DNA of 64,000 nucleotides from Rhodoferax sp. PAMC 29310 (GCF_017948265.1 NZ_CP072852.1:2480001-2544000), one strand, 5' to 3'. Numbered from the stretch's first letter, positions 20,925-30,199 are shown. Numbers and translations: made by a program. The notes: generated by a model not told the origin, from the sequence alone.

Positions 20925-21796
20925 AAGGTCTCGGGCAGGTCAATTTCGCCATGGAAAACGGTCGTAGCCGGACCGGTCATCATTACAGAAGATGCACCGC
21001 CGGCCCAGGAAATAGTCAGCACGCCACCGTGGGTTTGCACATCCACAGTCTCGTCCAGCAGGCCCAGCCGAATGCCGGCGACCACCGCCGCACAGGCGCC
21101 GGTGCCGCAGGCCAGGGTTTCGCCAGCGCCGCGCTCAAACACCCGCAGGCGAATGTGGCCGCGGTCGACCACCTGCATAAAACCGGCATTCACCCGGCGG
21201 GGGAAGCAGGCATGGTGCTCGATCAATGGGCCCTGAGTCAACACCGGCGCCGTGTCGACATCGTCCACCACTTGCACCGCGTGGGGGTTGCCCATGGAAA
21301 CAACCGCTACCAAAACAGGAGCTGTCTGCGCCAGTCCAGCAAGGGCCAGAGGCCATTTTTGCCATGAGCCCAAGGGCTCGTGCTGGATGCCCTGCGCATC
21401 GAAGGGAATGTCCGCCAGATCAAACACGGGCGACCCCATGTTCACTGTGACACGGCCGTCATCGTTGAGGCGGGGCTCAATGACGCCTCCCAAGGTTTGC
21501 ACGCGAATGGCATGCTTGGTGGTCAAGCCGCGGTCCACCACAAAGCGGGCAAAGCAGCGGGAGCCATTGCCGCACTGCTCCACCTCGGCGCCATCGGCGT
21601 TGTGGATCACGTATTCAAAGTCGATGCCCGGTGCGAGCGCGGGGCGCACCGTCAAAATTTGGTCCGCGCCGACGCCAAAATGGCGGTCTGCCAAGAAACG
21701 GTAGTGCGCGGTGGTCAGTCCGACGCGGCCCTGGGTTTCGTCCAGCACAACAAAGTCGTTGCCGGCGCCCTGCATTTTGGTGAACGGAATTCGCAT
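20921..21796 (-). CDS. dapF: DapF, diaminopimelate epimerase
   Basis: Converts LL- to meso-diaminopimelate for lysine and peptidoglycan synthesis, the substrate of MurE in this window. 291 residues, against 274 in E. coli. The two catalytic cysteines are seen in [13 protein letters not shown] (first) and [13 protein letters not shown] (second), and [13 protein letters not shown] is the family start. Residues about 147-164, just before the conserved [10 protein letters not shown] strand, are encoded by copy C of the 54-bp repeat and account for most of the extra length. Confidence 0.96.
   Translation of the reverse strand: MRIPFTKMQGAGNDFVVLDETQGRVGLTTAHYRFLADRHFGVGADQILTVRPALAPGIDFEYVIHNADGAEVEQCGNGSRCFARFVVDRGLTTKHAIRVQTLGGVIEPRLNDDGRVTVNMGSPVFDLADIPFDAQGIQHEPLGSWQKWPLALAGLAQTAPVLVAVVSMGNPHAVQVVDDVDTAPVLTQGPLIEHHACFPRRVNAGFMQVVDRGHIRLRVFERGAGETLACGTGACAAVVAGIRLGLLDETVDVQTHGGVLTISWAGGASSVMMTGPATTVFHGEIDLPETL
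21306..21359 (+). repeat. 54-bp palindromic repeat, copy C (inside dapF, antisense)
   Basis: Starts GCTACCAAAACAGGAGCT, and the right part ends AAGGGCCAGAGGCC. Gapless against copy B (about 30 of 54). Encodes residues about 147-164 of DapF from the opposite strand. Confidence 0.8.
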
Positions 21797-21861
21797 GCCG
21801 GAATTATCCCTTGATCCTTGGCGACAGGGGCAAACGCCGGTATTCGTTGCAAAATCAAATT

Positions 21862-23517
21862 ATGCCCCGCCAAAACCAACTCCTTCACCCGCCCCGCCCG
21901 CCAGCCCCCACGCGCCCTGCCGCCACGGTGCTGCTCATGCGAGATGGCCCACAGGGCGTCGAAGTGCTCATGACCCGCCGCGCTACCACGGCCAGCTTTG
22001 CGCCCGGCGCCTATGTATTCCCCGGTGGCGGCGTGGACGCGCTGGACGCCACCAGCCACTCGCAGGCCACGCGGCGCCCCAGCCAGAGCGACCTGCACCT
22101 GACGCAGGCCATTGCCGCCATTCGCGAAAGCTTCGAAGAATTGGGCGTGCTGCTGGCGCGCCGCCCGGACGGCCGCGTGGCCGACGACAGCGACATTGCC
22201 GCACTGGACCGTCACCAGCCCTTTGTGGCCCAATGCAAGGCGCACGGCCTGACCTTGATGGCCCAAGACGTGTTTGTGCTGGCGCACTGGGTGACCGACC
22301 GCGACTTGCCGCGCCGCTTTGATGTGCCGTTTTTGATCGCCCGCATGCCCGAAGGTCAGATGCCGGTGGCCGACGAGACCGAGCAGTTTGAGCCCGAGTG
22401 GGTGCGCCCCTTCGATGCCTTGGCGCGACACAAGGCGGGCAGCTTTTTCATGATCTTTCCCACCTTGCGCACGCTGGAACGGCTGCAGGACTTCTCCGAC
22501 GTTGACGCCGTGTTGCAGGCCTGCGCGGTGGACGAGCAACCGTTGTGGACCAGTTGCCCCCGCGCCGGCCTGCTGGCCGGGCGCGAGGCCCGTTATATGG
22601 AGCATGAGTTGCCGTTTGGCGAACTCGCAATGGTGTGCCCTGACGGCCAAATCGTGCACGCACTGGACTGGCAGACCGAGCACCCCGTGGCGCTGTTGAA
22701 CAATGTGCAACGGCTGACGGCGCCCAACCCCGGCGTGATGACCGGCCCCGGCACCAACAGCTATTTGGTGGGTGAGCCCGCCACGGGCTACATCGTGATC
22801 GATCCCGGCCCGGCCGACGCGGAGCACCTGGACAAGCTCTGGCGCGCCGCAGGGGGTGATATCCGGCTGATTGTGTGCACCCACTCTCACCCCGACCATT
22901 CACCCGGTGCTTTGCCACTGCAAGCCCGTTGCGCTCAAAAACCGCCCATTCTGGGCCTGCCATCAGGCCCCAACGCCCGCGCCGCCAGTGAGTTCACCCC
23001 GGACAGGGCGCTACAAGATGAGGAGCTACTCACGCTCACTGGACTTGGGCCAGATGGTGATTTGACCCATACACTGAAAATCGTTCACACGCCGGGCCAC
23101 GCCGCCAACCACCTGTGCCTGATCTTGCTGGAGGACGGCTTGCTGTTCAGTGGAGACCATATTCTGAATGGCAGCACCACCGTGATTGACCCACCGGATG
23201 GCGACATGACGCTTTACCTTCAGTCACTGGACCGCTTGAGTGAGCTTGGCGAACAAGACCGGCTGGACTACATCCTGCCCGCCCATGGCTACGTCATGGG
23301 CGGGCCCACCGGCGAAGCCGCGCAGGCCATCAGCCATCTCAAAGCGCACCGTTTGAAACGCGAGGCCAAAATTTTGCGCGCCATGCAGACCGCGCCACAG
23401 GGCACGCTGGACGACTGGGTGGCGCTGGCCTATGACGACGTGCCGCCGCGCATGTGGCCGGTGGCTAAACGCTCACTGATGGCCCATGTCGCCCGCCTTG
23501 AAAGCTTAATGACGTGA
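21862..23517 (+). CDS. NUDIX hydrolase fused to metallo-beta-lactamase-fold hydrolase
   Basis: A two-domain protein of about 551 residues. The N-terminal half has a NUDIX fold with a recognisable box end REsFEELGV near residue 90. The C-terminal half is a metallo-beta-lactamase domain with THSHPDH near residue 340, HTPGHA near 410 and SGDH near 431, the metal-ligand motifs of the LACTB2/glyoxalase II type. The substrate is unknown. ATG at 21862 is preferred over an upstream frame extension that lies in the dapF promoter region. Residues about 384-401 match copy E of the 54-bp repeat. Divergent from dapF. Confidence 0.85.
   Translation: MPRQNQLLHPPRPPAPTRPAATVLLMRDGPQGVEVLMTRRATTASFAPGAYVFPGGGVDALDATSHSQATRRPSQSDLHLTQAIAAIRESFEELGVLLARRPDGRVADDSDIAALDRHQPFVAQCKAHGLTLMAQDVFVLAHWVTDRDLPRRFDVPFLIARMPEGQMPVADETEQFEPEWVRPFDALARHKAGSFFMIFPTLRTLERLQDFSDVDAVLQACAVDEQPLWTSCPRAGLLAGREARYMEHELPFGELAMVCPDGQIVHALDWQTEHPVALLNNVQRLTAPNPGVMTGPGTNSYLVGEPATGYIVIDPGPADAEHLDKLWRAAGGDIRLIVCTHSHPDHSPGALPLQARCAQKPPILGLPSGPNARAASEFTPDRALQDEELLTLTGLGPDGDLTHTLKIVHTPGHAANHLCLILLEDGLLFSGDHILNGSTTVIDPPDGDMTLYLQSLDRLSELGEQDRLDYILPAHGYVMGGPTGEAAQAISHLKAHRLKREAKILRAMQTAPQGTLDDWVALAYDDVPPRMWPVAKRSLMAHVARLESLMT
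23010..23063 (+). repeat. 54-bp palindromic repeat, copy E (inside the NUDIX-MBL gene)
   Basis: Starts GCTACAAGATGAGGAGCT (14 of 18 equal to copy C), then ACTCACGC, ending GGGCCAGATGG. Sense orientation; encodes about residues 384-401. Confidence 0.6.
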
Positions 23518-23599
23518 CACTGCCTCGACACTCCCTATTGAAAAGCCGACCTGCCGTGCCAAGCTAGGGACCTGTCTAACCCAACCACCCGGAGCCCTG

Positions 23600-24418
23600 T
23601 TGCCCGCCCTCATCCTCACCTGCCTGGCCCTGCTTCTGGTGCTCTGGTTCATGGGTCAACCCTATTGGACGGAGCACAAGCGCCGTCGCCTGCGGGCTCA
23701 ACCCTTCCCCACCGAATGGCGGCGCATTCTTCAGCGGCGCGTGCCTTATGTGCGGGCCATGCCGGCCGATTTGCAGCTTCAGCTCAAGCAACACATGCTG
23801 GTCTTTCTCGCGGAAAAGGCTTTTATCGGCTGTGACGGACTGGAAATCACCGATGAAATCCGCGTCACCGTGGCCGTTCAGGCCTGTCTGTTGCTGCTGA
23901 ATCGGCCCGGCACCTACTACCCCGGTTTGCGACAAATTCTGGTGTACCCCGGCAGCTTTGTGGTGCACCGGGTGCAAACCGACTATGCGGGCGTGGCCCA
24001 CCACGAGCCCCGCGCACTGTCCGGCGAGTCTTGGTCTGAGGGCCAGGTCATCCTGTCCTGGCACGACACCTTGGAAGGCGCCGCCAACCCCACGGACGGC
24101 CAAAACGTCACCATCCACGAGTTCGCCCATCAACTCGATCAGGAAACCGGTGTAGCCAATGGTGCGCCGATCCTGGGGCGGCGCGCGCATTACGCCCGTT
24201 GGACGGAAGTGCTGGGGGCCGAGTTTTCCGCGCTTCAGGCGCGGGCCGACCATCGCACGGCATCGCTGTTCAGCGACTACGGCGCCACCAACCCCGCCGA
24301 ATTCTTTGCCGTGATTTCCGAGGTTTTCTTTGAGCAACCCCAGCGCATGGCCGACGAGCACCCCGCGCTATATCGTGAACTGTCCCAGTTCTACCAACTC
24401 AATCCGCTGAGCTGGTAA
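23600..24418 (+). CDS. MtfA-type zinc peptidase (M90)
   Basis: 272 residues with an N-terminal membrane segment (LILTCLALLLVLWFMGQPYW) and the zinc motif HEFAHQLDQ near residue 172. GATNPAEFFAV further on supplies the third ligand region, as in E. coli MtfA, which interacts with the repressor Mlc and has aminopeptidase activity. The start is a TTG at 23600-23602 with GGAG five bases upstream; no ATG fits the conserved N-terminus, so the ribosome binding site decides. Membrane anchoring is not typical of E. coli MtfA. Confidence 0.85.
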   Translation: MPALILTCLALLLVLWFMGQPYWTEHKRRRLRAQPFPTEWRRILQRRVPYVRAMPADLQLQLKQHMLVFLAEKAFIGCDGLEITDEIRVTVAVQACLLLLNRPGTYYPGLRQILVYPGSFVVHRVQTDYAGVAHHEPRALSGESWSEGQVILSWHDTLEGAANPTDGQNVTIHEFAHQLDQETGVANGAPILGRRAHYARWTEVLGAEFSALQARADHRTASLFSDYGATNPAEFFAVISEVFFEQPQRMADEHPALYRELSQFYQLNPLSW

Positions 24419-24444
24419 ATGGCCACACGGTTAACATCCCGCCC

Positions 24445-25233
24445 ATGATTGCGAACAAAAAATCGGCGCCCGGCGCGCCGCGTGAAGACGAACGACTGGC
24501 CAAACGGGTGGCCGAACTCGTCCCCTGCTCCCGCCGCGAGGCCGAGCAGTACATTGAAGGCGGCTGGGTCAGTGTGAACGGCCAAGTGGTGGAAGAACCC
24601 ATGTTCCGGGTCTCCAACCACAAGGTGGAGATTGACAAAGACGCCAGCCTGATGGAGCTCAGCGACGTCACCCTGCTGCTAAACAAGCCGCCCGGCTATG
24701 ACGCCATGGCCTTGCCCGGCGACGCGAGCAAACACGTGAAACCTGCCCACCAACTGCTGCTGGTGGGCGCCCACGCAGCAGAAGACGCCTCAGGCACCCG
24801 CGTCCTGAAGCGCCATTTCTCCAAACTGGAGGCAACGGTGCCGCTAGAGACCGGCGCCAGCGGCTTGGTGATCTTCACGCAGGACTGGCGCGTGGCGCGC
24901 AAGCTGATTGAGGATGCGAGCGTGATGGAGCAGGAATTCATCGTGGAAGTTGAAGGCGAAGTGCCGCCAGAAACCATCAAACGATTGAATCACACCCTGT
25001 CCAACGACGGCAAACTGCTGCCCACGGTCAAAGTCAGCCTGAACAGTGACAACGAGAAAACATCCAAATTGCGCTTTGCCGTCAAAGGCTCACACCCCGG
25101 TTTGATTGCCTACCTGTGCGAGCGGGTGGGCCTGCAAATTGTGAGCATGAAGCGCTTGCGCGTCGGCCGTGTGGCCATGACCCAGTTAGCGCCTGGCAAA
25201 TGGCGCTACCTGATGGACCACGAGCGCTTCTAA
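24445..25233 (+). CDS. RsuA/RluF-like pseudouridine synthase homologue with catalytic Asp replaced by Glu
   Basis: 262 residues. An S4 RNA-binding domain (RLAKRVAELVPCSRREAEQYI) covers about residues 15-70 and is followed by a pseudouridine-synthase-like domain. In active enzymes the catalytic aspartate lies in a RLDxxTxGL motif; here the aligned segment reads VPLETGASGLVIFTQD, with Glu (codon gag at 24849-24851) in the Asp position and Pro for Arg. The fold is likely kept for RNA binding, but catalysis is doubtful. Ends four bases into the convergent LysR gene. Confidence 0.82.
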   Translation: MIANKKSAPGAPREDERLAKRVAELVPCSRREAEQYIEGGWVSVNGQVVEEPMFRVSNHKVEIDKDASLMELSDVTLLLNKPPGYDAMALPGDASKHVKPAHQLLLVGAHAAEDASGTRVLKRHFSKLEATVPLETGASGLVIFTQDWRVARKLIEDASVMEQEFIVEVEGEVPPETIKRLNHTLSNDGKLLPTVKVSLNSDNEKTSKLRFAVKGSHPGLIAYLCERVGLQIVSMKRLRVGRVAMTQLAPGKWRYLMDHERF

Positions 25234-26165
25234 GCCGAACTTGCCTGCCCCGGGGCCGGGCGCACCATGCGGGCGCTGAACAACTGGCCCCGCGCTGCGT
25301 CGGTGATTGCTACCACGCAGGGGTGGGTAATGCGCCGCTCCACCGATACGGCAAAGAACTCCTCCGTCAACTCTTCGGTGCGACCAACGATTTCCACGCC
25401 AAACTGGTCCACGGTTTCCTCCTCCAGCACCGTGGGCGCCATGAACACCCCCCGCCCTTCGCGACCAAAGGCCTTCATCAGTGCGGCGTCATCAAACTCG
25501 CCAATCACACGCGGATAGACCTGCAGCTTGGTCAACCAGCTTTCCAACTGCTGGCGCACCGCCACCGAGGCACCCTGCACCAGCATCGGCATGCCGTTCA
25601 GGTTGTGTGGAAAGCTGCCCTTGAGCAAAGGCCGCAAACTGGGTGCGCAAAAAAACGTCATCGGGCTGCCCCCAAGCGGGTGGTTAAACGCTTTCACACT
25701 GACGTGACGCGACAAGGGCACGTCCGAAATCACCAAATCCAACTTGTGCAGCGCCAACTGGGCCAGCAAATCCGTGAACTTCCCCTCGCTGCACAAGAGC
25801 TTGACTGGCTCAGCCACCGCCATGGCGGGCTCCAGCAAGCGATAGGCCACCGATTTGGCCACTGAATCCGCCACTCCCACCCGAAAATCCAGCACACGTT
25901 GTGCACCAATGGGTTGGCGCAACGCACCCTCCATCTCGGCGCTCAAGGCGAAAATTTGGTCCGCGTAGCCCAAAGCCACTCGCCCGTCCTCGGTCAATTC
26001 CAGTTGACGGCCGCTTTTGCGAAACAGCGGGCGCCCCAACCATTGTTCCAGCAGTTTGATCTGGCCGGACAGGGTTTGCGGCGTGGTGTGCAACTGCTCG
26101 CCCGCACGCATGATGCCGCCGGCCTTGGCGGTGACCCAGAAGTAATGCAAATGTTTGAAATTCAT
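25230..26165 (-). CDS. LysR-family regulator, NhaR-like
   Basis: 311 residues. The N-terminal helix-turn-helix begins MNFKHLHYFWVTAKAGGI and continues TTPQTLSGQIKLLEQWLGR, a pattern I associate with NhaR, the activator of the sodium/proton antiporter nhaA. No antiporter lies nearby, so the target is unknown. A ligand-binding domain of the usual length follows. It diverges from the Rrf2-type gene with 138 bases between the two starts, and its TAG overlaps the convergent upstream gene stop. Confidence 0.82.
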   Translation of the reverse strand: MNFKHLHYFWVTAKAGGIMRAGEQLHTTPQTLSGQIKLLEQWLGRPLFRKSGRQLELTEDGRVALGYADQIFALSAEMEGALRQPIGAQRVLDFRVGVADSVAKSVAYRLLEPAMAVAEPVKLLCSEGKFTDLLAQLALHKLDLVISDVPLSRHVSVKAFNHPLGGSPMTFFCAPSLRPLLKGSFPHNLNGMPMLVQGASVAVRQQLESWLTKLQVYPRVIGEFDDAALMKAFGREGRGVFMAPTVLEEETVDQFGVEIVGRTEELTEEFFAVSVERRITHPCVVAITDAARGQLFSARMVRPAPGQASSA

Positions 26166-26234
26166 GCTCGTTTACCCTTGATTTCAGGCCTTGATAGTTC
26201 GCAATTTTCGAAGTTAAATTGTTAGAAATACGAA

Positions 26235-26263
26235 TTTACACGAAGTAATATGAACTTTATAGT
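26235..26263 (+). promoter_or_regulatory. Predicted promoter of the Rrf2/IscR-like gene
   Basis: TTTACA (26235-26240) and TATAGT (26258-26263) with a 17-base spacer form a good sigma-70 match about 40 bases upstream of the ATG. The A/T-rich region also contains three CGAA-type words (26209, 26231, 26241) that could be regulator contacts, but this is weak. Confidence 0.5.
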
Positions 26264-26303
26264 TAAACCTTGCTCATAGATATGAGTTAGACAGGAGACA
26301 ACT

Positions 26304-26843
26304 ATGCGACTAAGTACCAAAGGACGATTTGCCATCAACGCCATGATTGACGTGGCCTTGCGCGAAAAGCTGGGGCCTGTGCCCTTGTCCGACATCGCTG
26401 CACGTCAACAAATTTCGCTGTCCTACCTGGAGCAAATGTTCAGCAAGCTGCGCCAGCACGGCCTGGTTGAAAGCACACGCGGCCCCGGTGGCGGTTACGC
26501 CTTGGGTCACCGTGCCGACGGCATCACCGTGGCGGACATCATTGGCGCGGTCGAAGAAGACACCGCCCCCGCGAAGCTGGAAGTCAACGTCACCAAGGCG
26601 CAAGCGGCCGGGCAAGACATGACGCAAGACCTGTGGGACAGCTTGAATTCCCGCATGGTGGACTACATGAAGTCCATTTCGTTGCGCAGCCTGGTGCTGC
26701 AGCAACTGGCCAAGGGCGTTCAAATAGAGGAAAAGCCCGCTGCCAACCGCGGCGTGTTCAAGAAGCCCAAGATGGACGCCTTGCGCTCCAACGTGCCCAA
26801 CTCGGTGTTCGCGCTGGGTCAGTCTTTGCTGGGTCGTACCTGA
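26304..26843 (+). CDS. Rrf2/IscR-like regulator without cluster-ligating cysteines
   Basis: 179 residues. The winged helix (MRLSTKGRFAINAMIDVALR, then ARQQISLSYLEQMFSKLR and GPGGGYALG) is strongly IscR-like, and the dimerisation helix SLRSLVLQQL follows. IscR binds an iron-sulfur cluster through three cysteines in the loop at residues 92-104. Here that loop reads APAKLEVNVTKAQAAGQDMT, and the whole protein contains no cysteine, so it cannot ligate the cluster in that way. A GGAGA ribosome binding site precedes the ATG. With cysK 490 bases downstream, a CymR-like role in cysteine metabolism is possible but is inference. Confidence 0.88.
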   Translation: MRLSTKGRFAINAMIDVALREKLGPVPLSDIAARQQISLSYLEQMFSKLRQHGLVESTRGPGGGYALGHRADGITVADIIGAVEEDTAPAKLEVNVTKAQAAGQDMTQDLWDSLNSRMVDYMKSISLRSLVLQQLAKGVQIEEKPAANRGVFKKPKMDALRSNVPNSVFALGQSLLGRT

Positions 26844-26882
26844 CACCTGAGGTCGCAAGGCCTTCAGGCAGGTGGTGAATAA

Positions 26883-27242
26883 GTGTGAAGCCCACCGATA
26901 AGCCGGATTCTGTGCACGGAAACCGGTCTTGCGACCACTTTCCATGTGACTGTCATTAATCTGGGCTGTTGGTCACCCAACAGCTCGGTGCTACCTACCC
27001 GCACACTCCGGGGGCCCCGTCAACGTGTGCCTACTTGGTATTGCTGCGCGTAGAGATTGCCCGTTTCACCCGAACTAAATCGGCTCGTCTCTGTTGCTCT
27101 AATCCTCACCTTATACCCCTCACTTGCGTGATGGGCTTTCAATGGACAGCCGTTAGCTGCTACGCTGCCCTATGCAGTCCGGACGTTCCTCCAGTGCCTG
27201 GTTTCCCAGATCGCACCAGCGACAGTCTGGCGGGCTTCACAC
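26883..27242 (-). ncRNA. rnpB: RNase P RNA (M1-type, class A)
   Basis: The catalytic RNA of ribonuclease P, which matures tRNA 5' ends. On the minus strand the 5' part contains GAGGAACGTCCGGACTGC, the conserved region I. The 3' part contains CAGAATCCGGCTTATCGG, conserved regions IV/V. The terminal P1 helix can be paired over 14 base pairs (GTGTGAAGCCCGCC with GGTGGGCTTCACAC), which sets the ends near 27242 and 26883 and gives about 360 nt. No open reading frame of note lies here. It converges on the Rrf2-type gene with a gap of 39 bases. Confidence 0.93.
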
Positions 27243-27246
27243 CCCG

Positions 27247-27252
27247 ATTATC
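27247..27252 (-). promoter_or_regulatory. Predicted -10 box of rnpB
   Basis: GATAAT on the minus strand ends five bases before the predicted RNA 5' end defined by the P1 helix, as expected for a promoter. No good -35 at 17 bases was found. A TTGGGT lies 20 bases upstream, which is too far for a normal spacer. Confidence 0.45.
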
Positions 27253-27330
27253 ACGGCTAACGATATCGATATACCCAAAGCGATCCATTAATTCGTCCAA
27301 AATGGGCGACAAACAACCGAAGGAGACCCC

Positions 27331-28248
27331 ATGAAAGCTGACAACATTCTGCAGACCATTGGCAACACACCCCACGTGCGCATCAACCGTCTGTTTGGCA
27401 GCGGCCACAACGTGTGGATCAAGTCGGAGCGCAGCAACCCCGGCGGCTCCATCAAAGACCGCATCGCGCTGTCCATGGTCGAAGCGGCTGAAAAAAGTGG
27501 CGAACTCAAACCCGGCGCCACCATCATCGAGCCCACCTCCGGCAACACCGGTGTCGGCTTGGCCATGGTGGCCGCGGTCAAGGGCTACAAACTCATCTTG
27601 GTGATGCCCGACAGCATGTCCATTGAGCGCCGCCGACTGATGCTGGCTTACGGCGCCACGTTTGACCTGACCCCCCGTGAAAAGGGCATGAAAGGCGCCA
27701 TCGCCCGTGCGTCTGAGTTGATTGCCGCCACGCCCAATTCGTGGATGCCGCAGCAGTTTGAGAACCCCGCCAACATTGACGTGCACGCGCGCACCACCGC
27801 GCAGGAAATCATGGCCGACTTCCCCAACGGCATGGACGCGTTGATCACTGGCGTGGGCACGGGCGGTCACATCACCGGCTGCGCACAGGTTCTCAAGGCC
27901 AAGTGGCCGAATCTGAAGGTGTTTGCCGTCGAGCCCGTAGCCTCGCCCGTGATCTCCGGCGGCGCGCCCGCCCCTCACCCGATTCAAGGCATTGGCGCGG
28001 GCTTCATCCCCAAAAACCTGAACACCGAATTGCTGGATGGTGTGATCCAGGTCGACGCCGAACCAGCCCGCGAGATGGCCCGCCGCTGCGCTGCTGAAGA
28101 AGGCATGCTGGTGGGCATCTCCAGCGGAGCCACCCTGGCGGCAATCGCGCAGAAGCTGGGCGAACTGCCGGCAGGCGCTACCGTGTTGGGCTTCAACTAC
28201 GACACGGGTGAACGCTACCTGTCCGTTGAAGGCTTCTTGCCTGCCTGA
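27331..28248 (+). CDS. cysK: CysK-type cysteine synthase (O-acetylserine sulfhydrylase)
   Basis: Forms cysteine from O-acetylserine and sulfide using PLP. 305 residues. The PLP lysine sits in NPGGSIKDR near residue 40, the substrate loop is [12 protein letters not shown], and the phosphate loop is [19 protein letters not shown] and the C-terminal ISSGATLAA block are CysK-like rather than CysM-like, although the paralogues are close. AAGGAG lies about ten bases before the ATG. Upstream is the divergent rnpB promoter. Confidence 0.92.
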   Translation: MKADNILQTIGNTPHVRINRLFGSGHNVWIKSERSNPGGSIKDRIALSMVEAAEKSGELKPGATIIEPTSGNTGVGLAMVAAVKGYKLILVMPDSMSIERRRLMLAYGATFDLTPREKGMKGAIARASELIAATPNSWMPQQFENPANIDVHARTTAQEIMADFPNGMDALITGVGTGGHITGCAQVLKAKWPNLKVFAVEPVASPVISGGAPAPHPIQGIGAGFIPKNLNTELLDGVIQVDAEPAREMARRCAAEEGMLVGISSGATLAAIAQKLGELPAGATVLGFNYDTGERYLSVEGFLPA

Positions 28249-28351
28249 CACTGAAGCGGCCTGCGCCGCATGAGCCCCCGCAAGGCCGCCCTCAAACGCC
28301 GCTCACCCGACGTATGATGGCGGCCCTTCTTTTGCTTGATAAACACGAGCC

Positions 28352-30124
28352 ATGATTCGACTCACAGAACTCAAACTGCCGCTCACGGCCCTGCCCGTTG
28401 ACGAGCGCCGCGCCGCCGACGCACCCTCAGAGACCGACGCCGACCGCGTGCCCACCCCGCACCCCATTGACGCGCTGCGTGACCTGGCGGGCAAGGTGCT
28501 GAGTATTGCTGCGACTGACATTGCGGACCTCCAGGTCTTCAAACGCAGCTTTGATGCGCGCAAGCCCGAGTTGATCGTGGTCTACATCGTCGATGTGCGG
28601 CTGAACGACGCCGCGCAGGAGCCGGTGATCTTGAGCCAATTTCCGGCGCACCCACAGGTTTTTGCCACGCCCGACATGGTGTACCTGCCAGTCGGCCAGG
28701 CGCCCGCTGATCTGCCGTTGCGCCCGGTGGTGGTCGGCTTTGGCCCCTGCGGCATTTTTGCCGCCCTGGTGCTGGCCCAAATGGGGTTCAAGCCCATCGT
28801 GCTGGAGCGCGGCAAATCAGTGCGAGAACGCACCAAGGACACCTGGGGTTTGTGGCGCAAGCGGGACTTGAACCCGGAGTCGAATGTGCAGTTTGGCGAA
28901 GGCGGCGCCGGCACTTTCTCAGACGGCAAGCTCTACAGCCAGATTAAAGACCCGCGCTTTCTGGGCCGCAAGGTGATGAACGAGTTCGTCAAAGCCGGCG
29001 CGCCGGCAGAAATTTTGACCGAAGCCCACCCCCACATTGGCACCTTCAAACTGGTCAAAGTCGTGGAGCACCTGCGTGAGCAGATCATTGCTTTGGGCGG
29101 CGAAATCCGTTTTGAGCAACGCGTCAGCGACGTGTTCATTGAGGGCGACGGACCTAACCGTCAGGTGCGCGGGCTCACCGTGATCAATCTCAAAACCGGG
29201 CAGCCCTATGAACTGGCGACCCACCAAGTCGTGATGGCGCTGGGCCACAGTTCGCGTGACACCTTTGCCATGCTGTTCCAGCGCGGTGTGGCGATGGACG
29301 CCAAGTCATTCTCGGTCGGCTTTCGGGTGGAGCACCCGCAGGGCGTGATCGACCGCGCCCGCTGGGGCCGCCACGCCGGCCACCCCAGCCTGGGCGCAGC
29401 GGACTACAAACTCGTGCACCACGCCAACAACGGCCGCTCGGTGTACAGCTTTTGCATGTGCCCGGGTGGCACGGTGGTGGCCGCCACCTCGGAGCCCGGC
29501 CGCGTGGTGACCAATGGCATGAGCCAGTACTCGCGCAACGAGCGCAACGCCAATGCCGGCATCGTGGTCGGCATCGACCCCAGCGACTTTCCCGTCGACG
29601 CCGTCGCCTTTCATGCGGCGCTGGGCGAGCACGTGGCCACGCCGGACACATTGGGTGGCGCACAGCACCCGCTGGCCGGCATTGTTTTGCAACGCCAGCT
29701 CGAATCCAACGCCTATGTCATGGGCGGCAGCGACTACAACGCACCCGGCCAACTGGTGGGTGACTTTGTGCGAAACCAGTCCTCCACCCAGCTCGGCGGC
29801 GTCGAGCCGTCTTACAAACCGGGTGTGACCCTGGGCAGCCTGAACGCCGCCCTACCCGGCTACGCCATTGAGGCGATTCGCGAAGCCCTGCCCGCGTTTG
29901 CCCAGAAGATCAACGGCTTTGACATGCACGACGCGGTGCTCACCGGTGTGGAGACGCGCACTTCTTCCCCGTTAAAAATTCCGCGTGGCGAGGACCTGCA
30001 AAGCACCAACACCCAGGGCTTGTACCCTGCAGGGGAAGGCGCCAGCTACGCCGGTGGCATCTTGTCGGCGGGGGTCGATGGCATCAAAGTGGCAGAGGCC
30101 GTTGCACGAAGCCTGATTGGCTGA
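28352..30124 (+). CDS. FAD-dependent dehydrogenase of the COG2509 family
   Basis: 590 residues. The N-terminal 120 residues are a ferredoxin-like or substrate domain, and the dinucleotide motif VVVGFGPCGIFAAL starts near residue 126. A second conserved block, EGGAGTFSDGKLYSQIKDP, and a C-terminal YPAGEGASYAGGILSAG flavin motif place it in the uncharacterised COG2509 family. The substrate is unknown. Single gene, 100 bases after cysK on the same strand and convergent with the following EAL gene. Confidence 0.85.
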   Translation: MIRLTELKLPLTALPVDERRAADAPSETDADRVPTPHPIDALRDLAGKVLSIAATDIADLQVFKRSFDARKPELIVVYIVDVRLNDAAQEPVILSQFPAHPQVFATPDMVYLPVGQAPADLPLRPVVVGFGPCGIFAALVLAQMGFKPIVLERGKSVRERTKDTWGLWRKRDLNPESNVQFGEGGAGTFSDGKLYSQIKDPRFLGRKVMNEFVKAGAPAEILTEAHPHIGTFKLVKVVEHLREQIIALGGEIRFEQRVSDVFIEGDGPNRQVRGLTVINLKTGQPYELATHQVVMALGHSSRDTFAMLFQRGVAMDAKSFSVGFRVEHPQGVIDRARWGRHAGHPSLGAADYKLVHHANNGRSVYSFCMCPGGTVVAATSEPGRVVTNGMSQYSRNERNANAGIVVGIDPSDFPVDAVAFHAALGEHVATPDTLGGAQHPLAGIVLQRQLESNAYVMGGSDYNAPGQLVGDFVRNQSSTQLGGVEPSYKPGVTLGSLNAALPGYAIEAIREALPAFAQKINGFDMHDAVLTGVETRTSSPLKIPRGEDLQSTNTQGLYPAGEGASYAGGILSAGVDGIKVAEAVARSLIG

Positions 30125-30199
30125 TTTGTCGCAAAGAAAACCTGTTTTGGCTACGCCCTGTTGAAAGCCCGCAAAACTGGCAGGTGGGTCTGCCGGGTA

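Noticed and set aside
21715..22899. Minus-strand frame of 394 codons opposite the NUDIX-MBL gene
   Set aside because: High-GC antisense shadow; the plus-strand gene has clear motifs and a start.
24838..24856. GCCGCTAGAGACC in the pseudouridine synthase homologue resembles the repeat's right end
   Set aside because: No AGCT or CGC at the required offsets; it is the recoded catalytic motif itself.
26820..26882. Hairpin CACCTGA...TCAGGCAGGTG between the Rrf2 gene and rnpB as a terminator
   Set aside because: Stem is interrupted and no T tract follows on either strand.
27331..28248. Assignment as CysM (cysteine synthase B)
   Set aside because: EPTSGNTG and MSIERRRL words are CysK-like; no thiosulfate-specific feature seen.
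27160..28251. Minus-strand frame of 363 codons opposite cysK and part of rnpB
   Set aside because: Shadow of cysK; runs into a structured RNA gene and shows no protein family.
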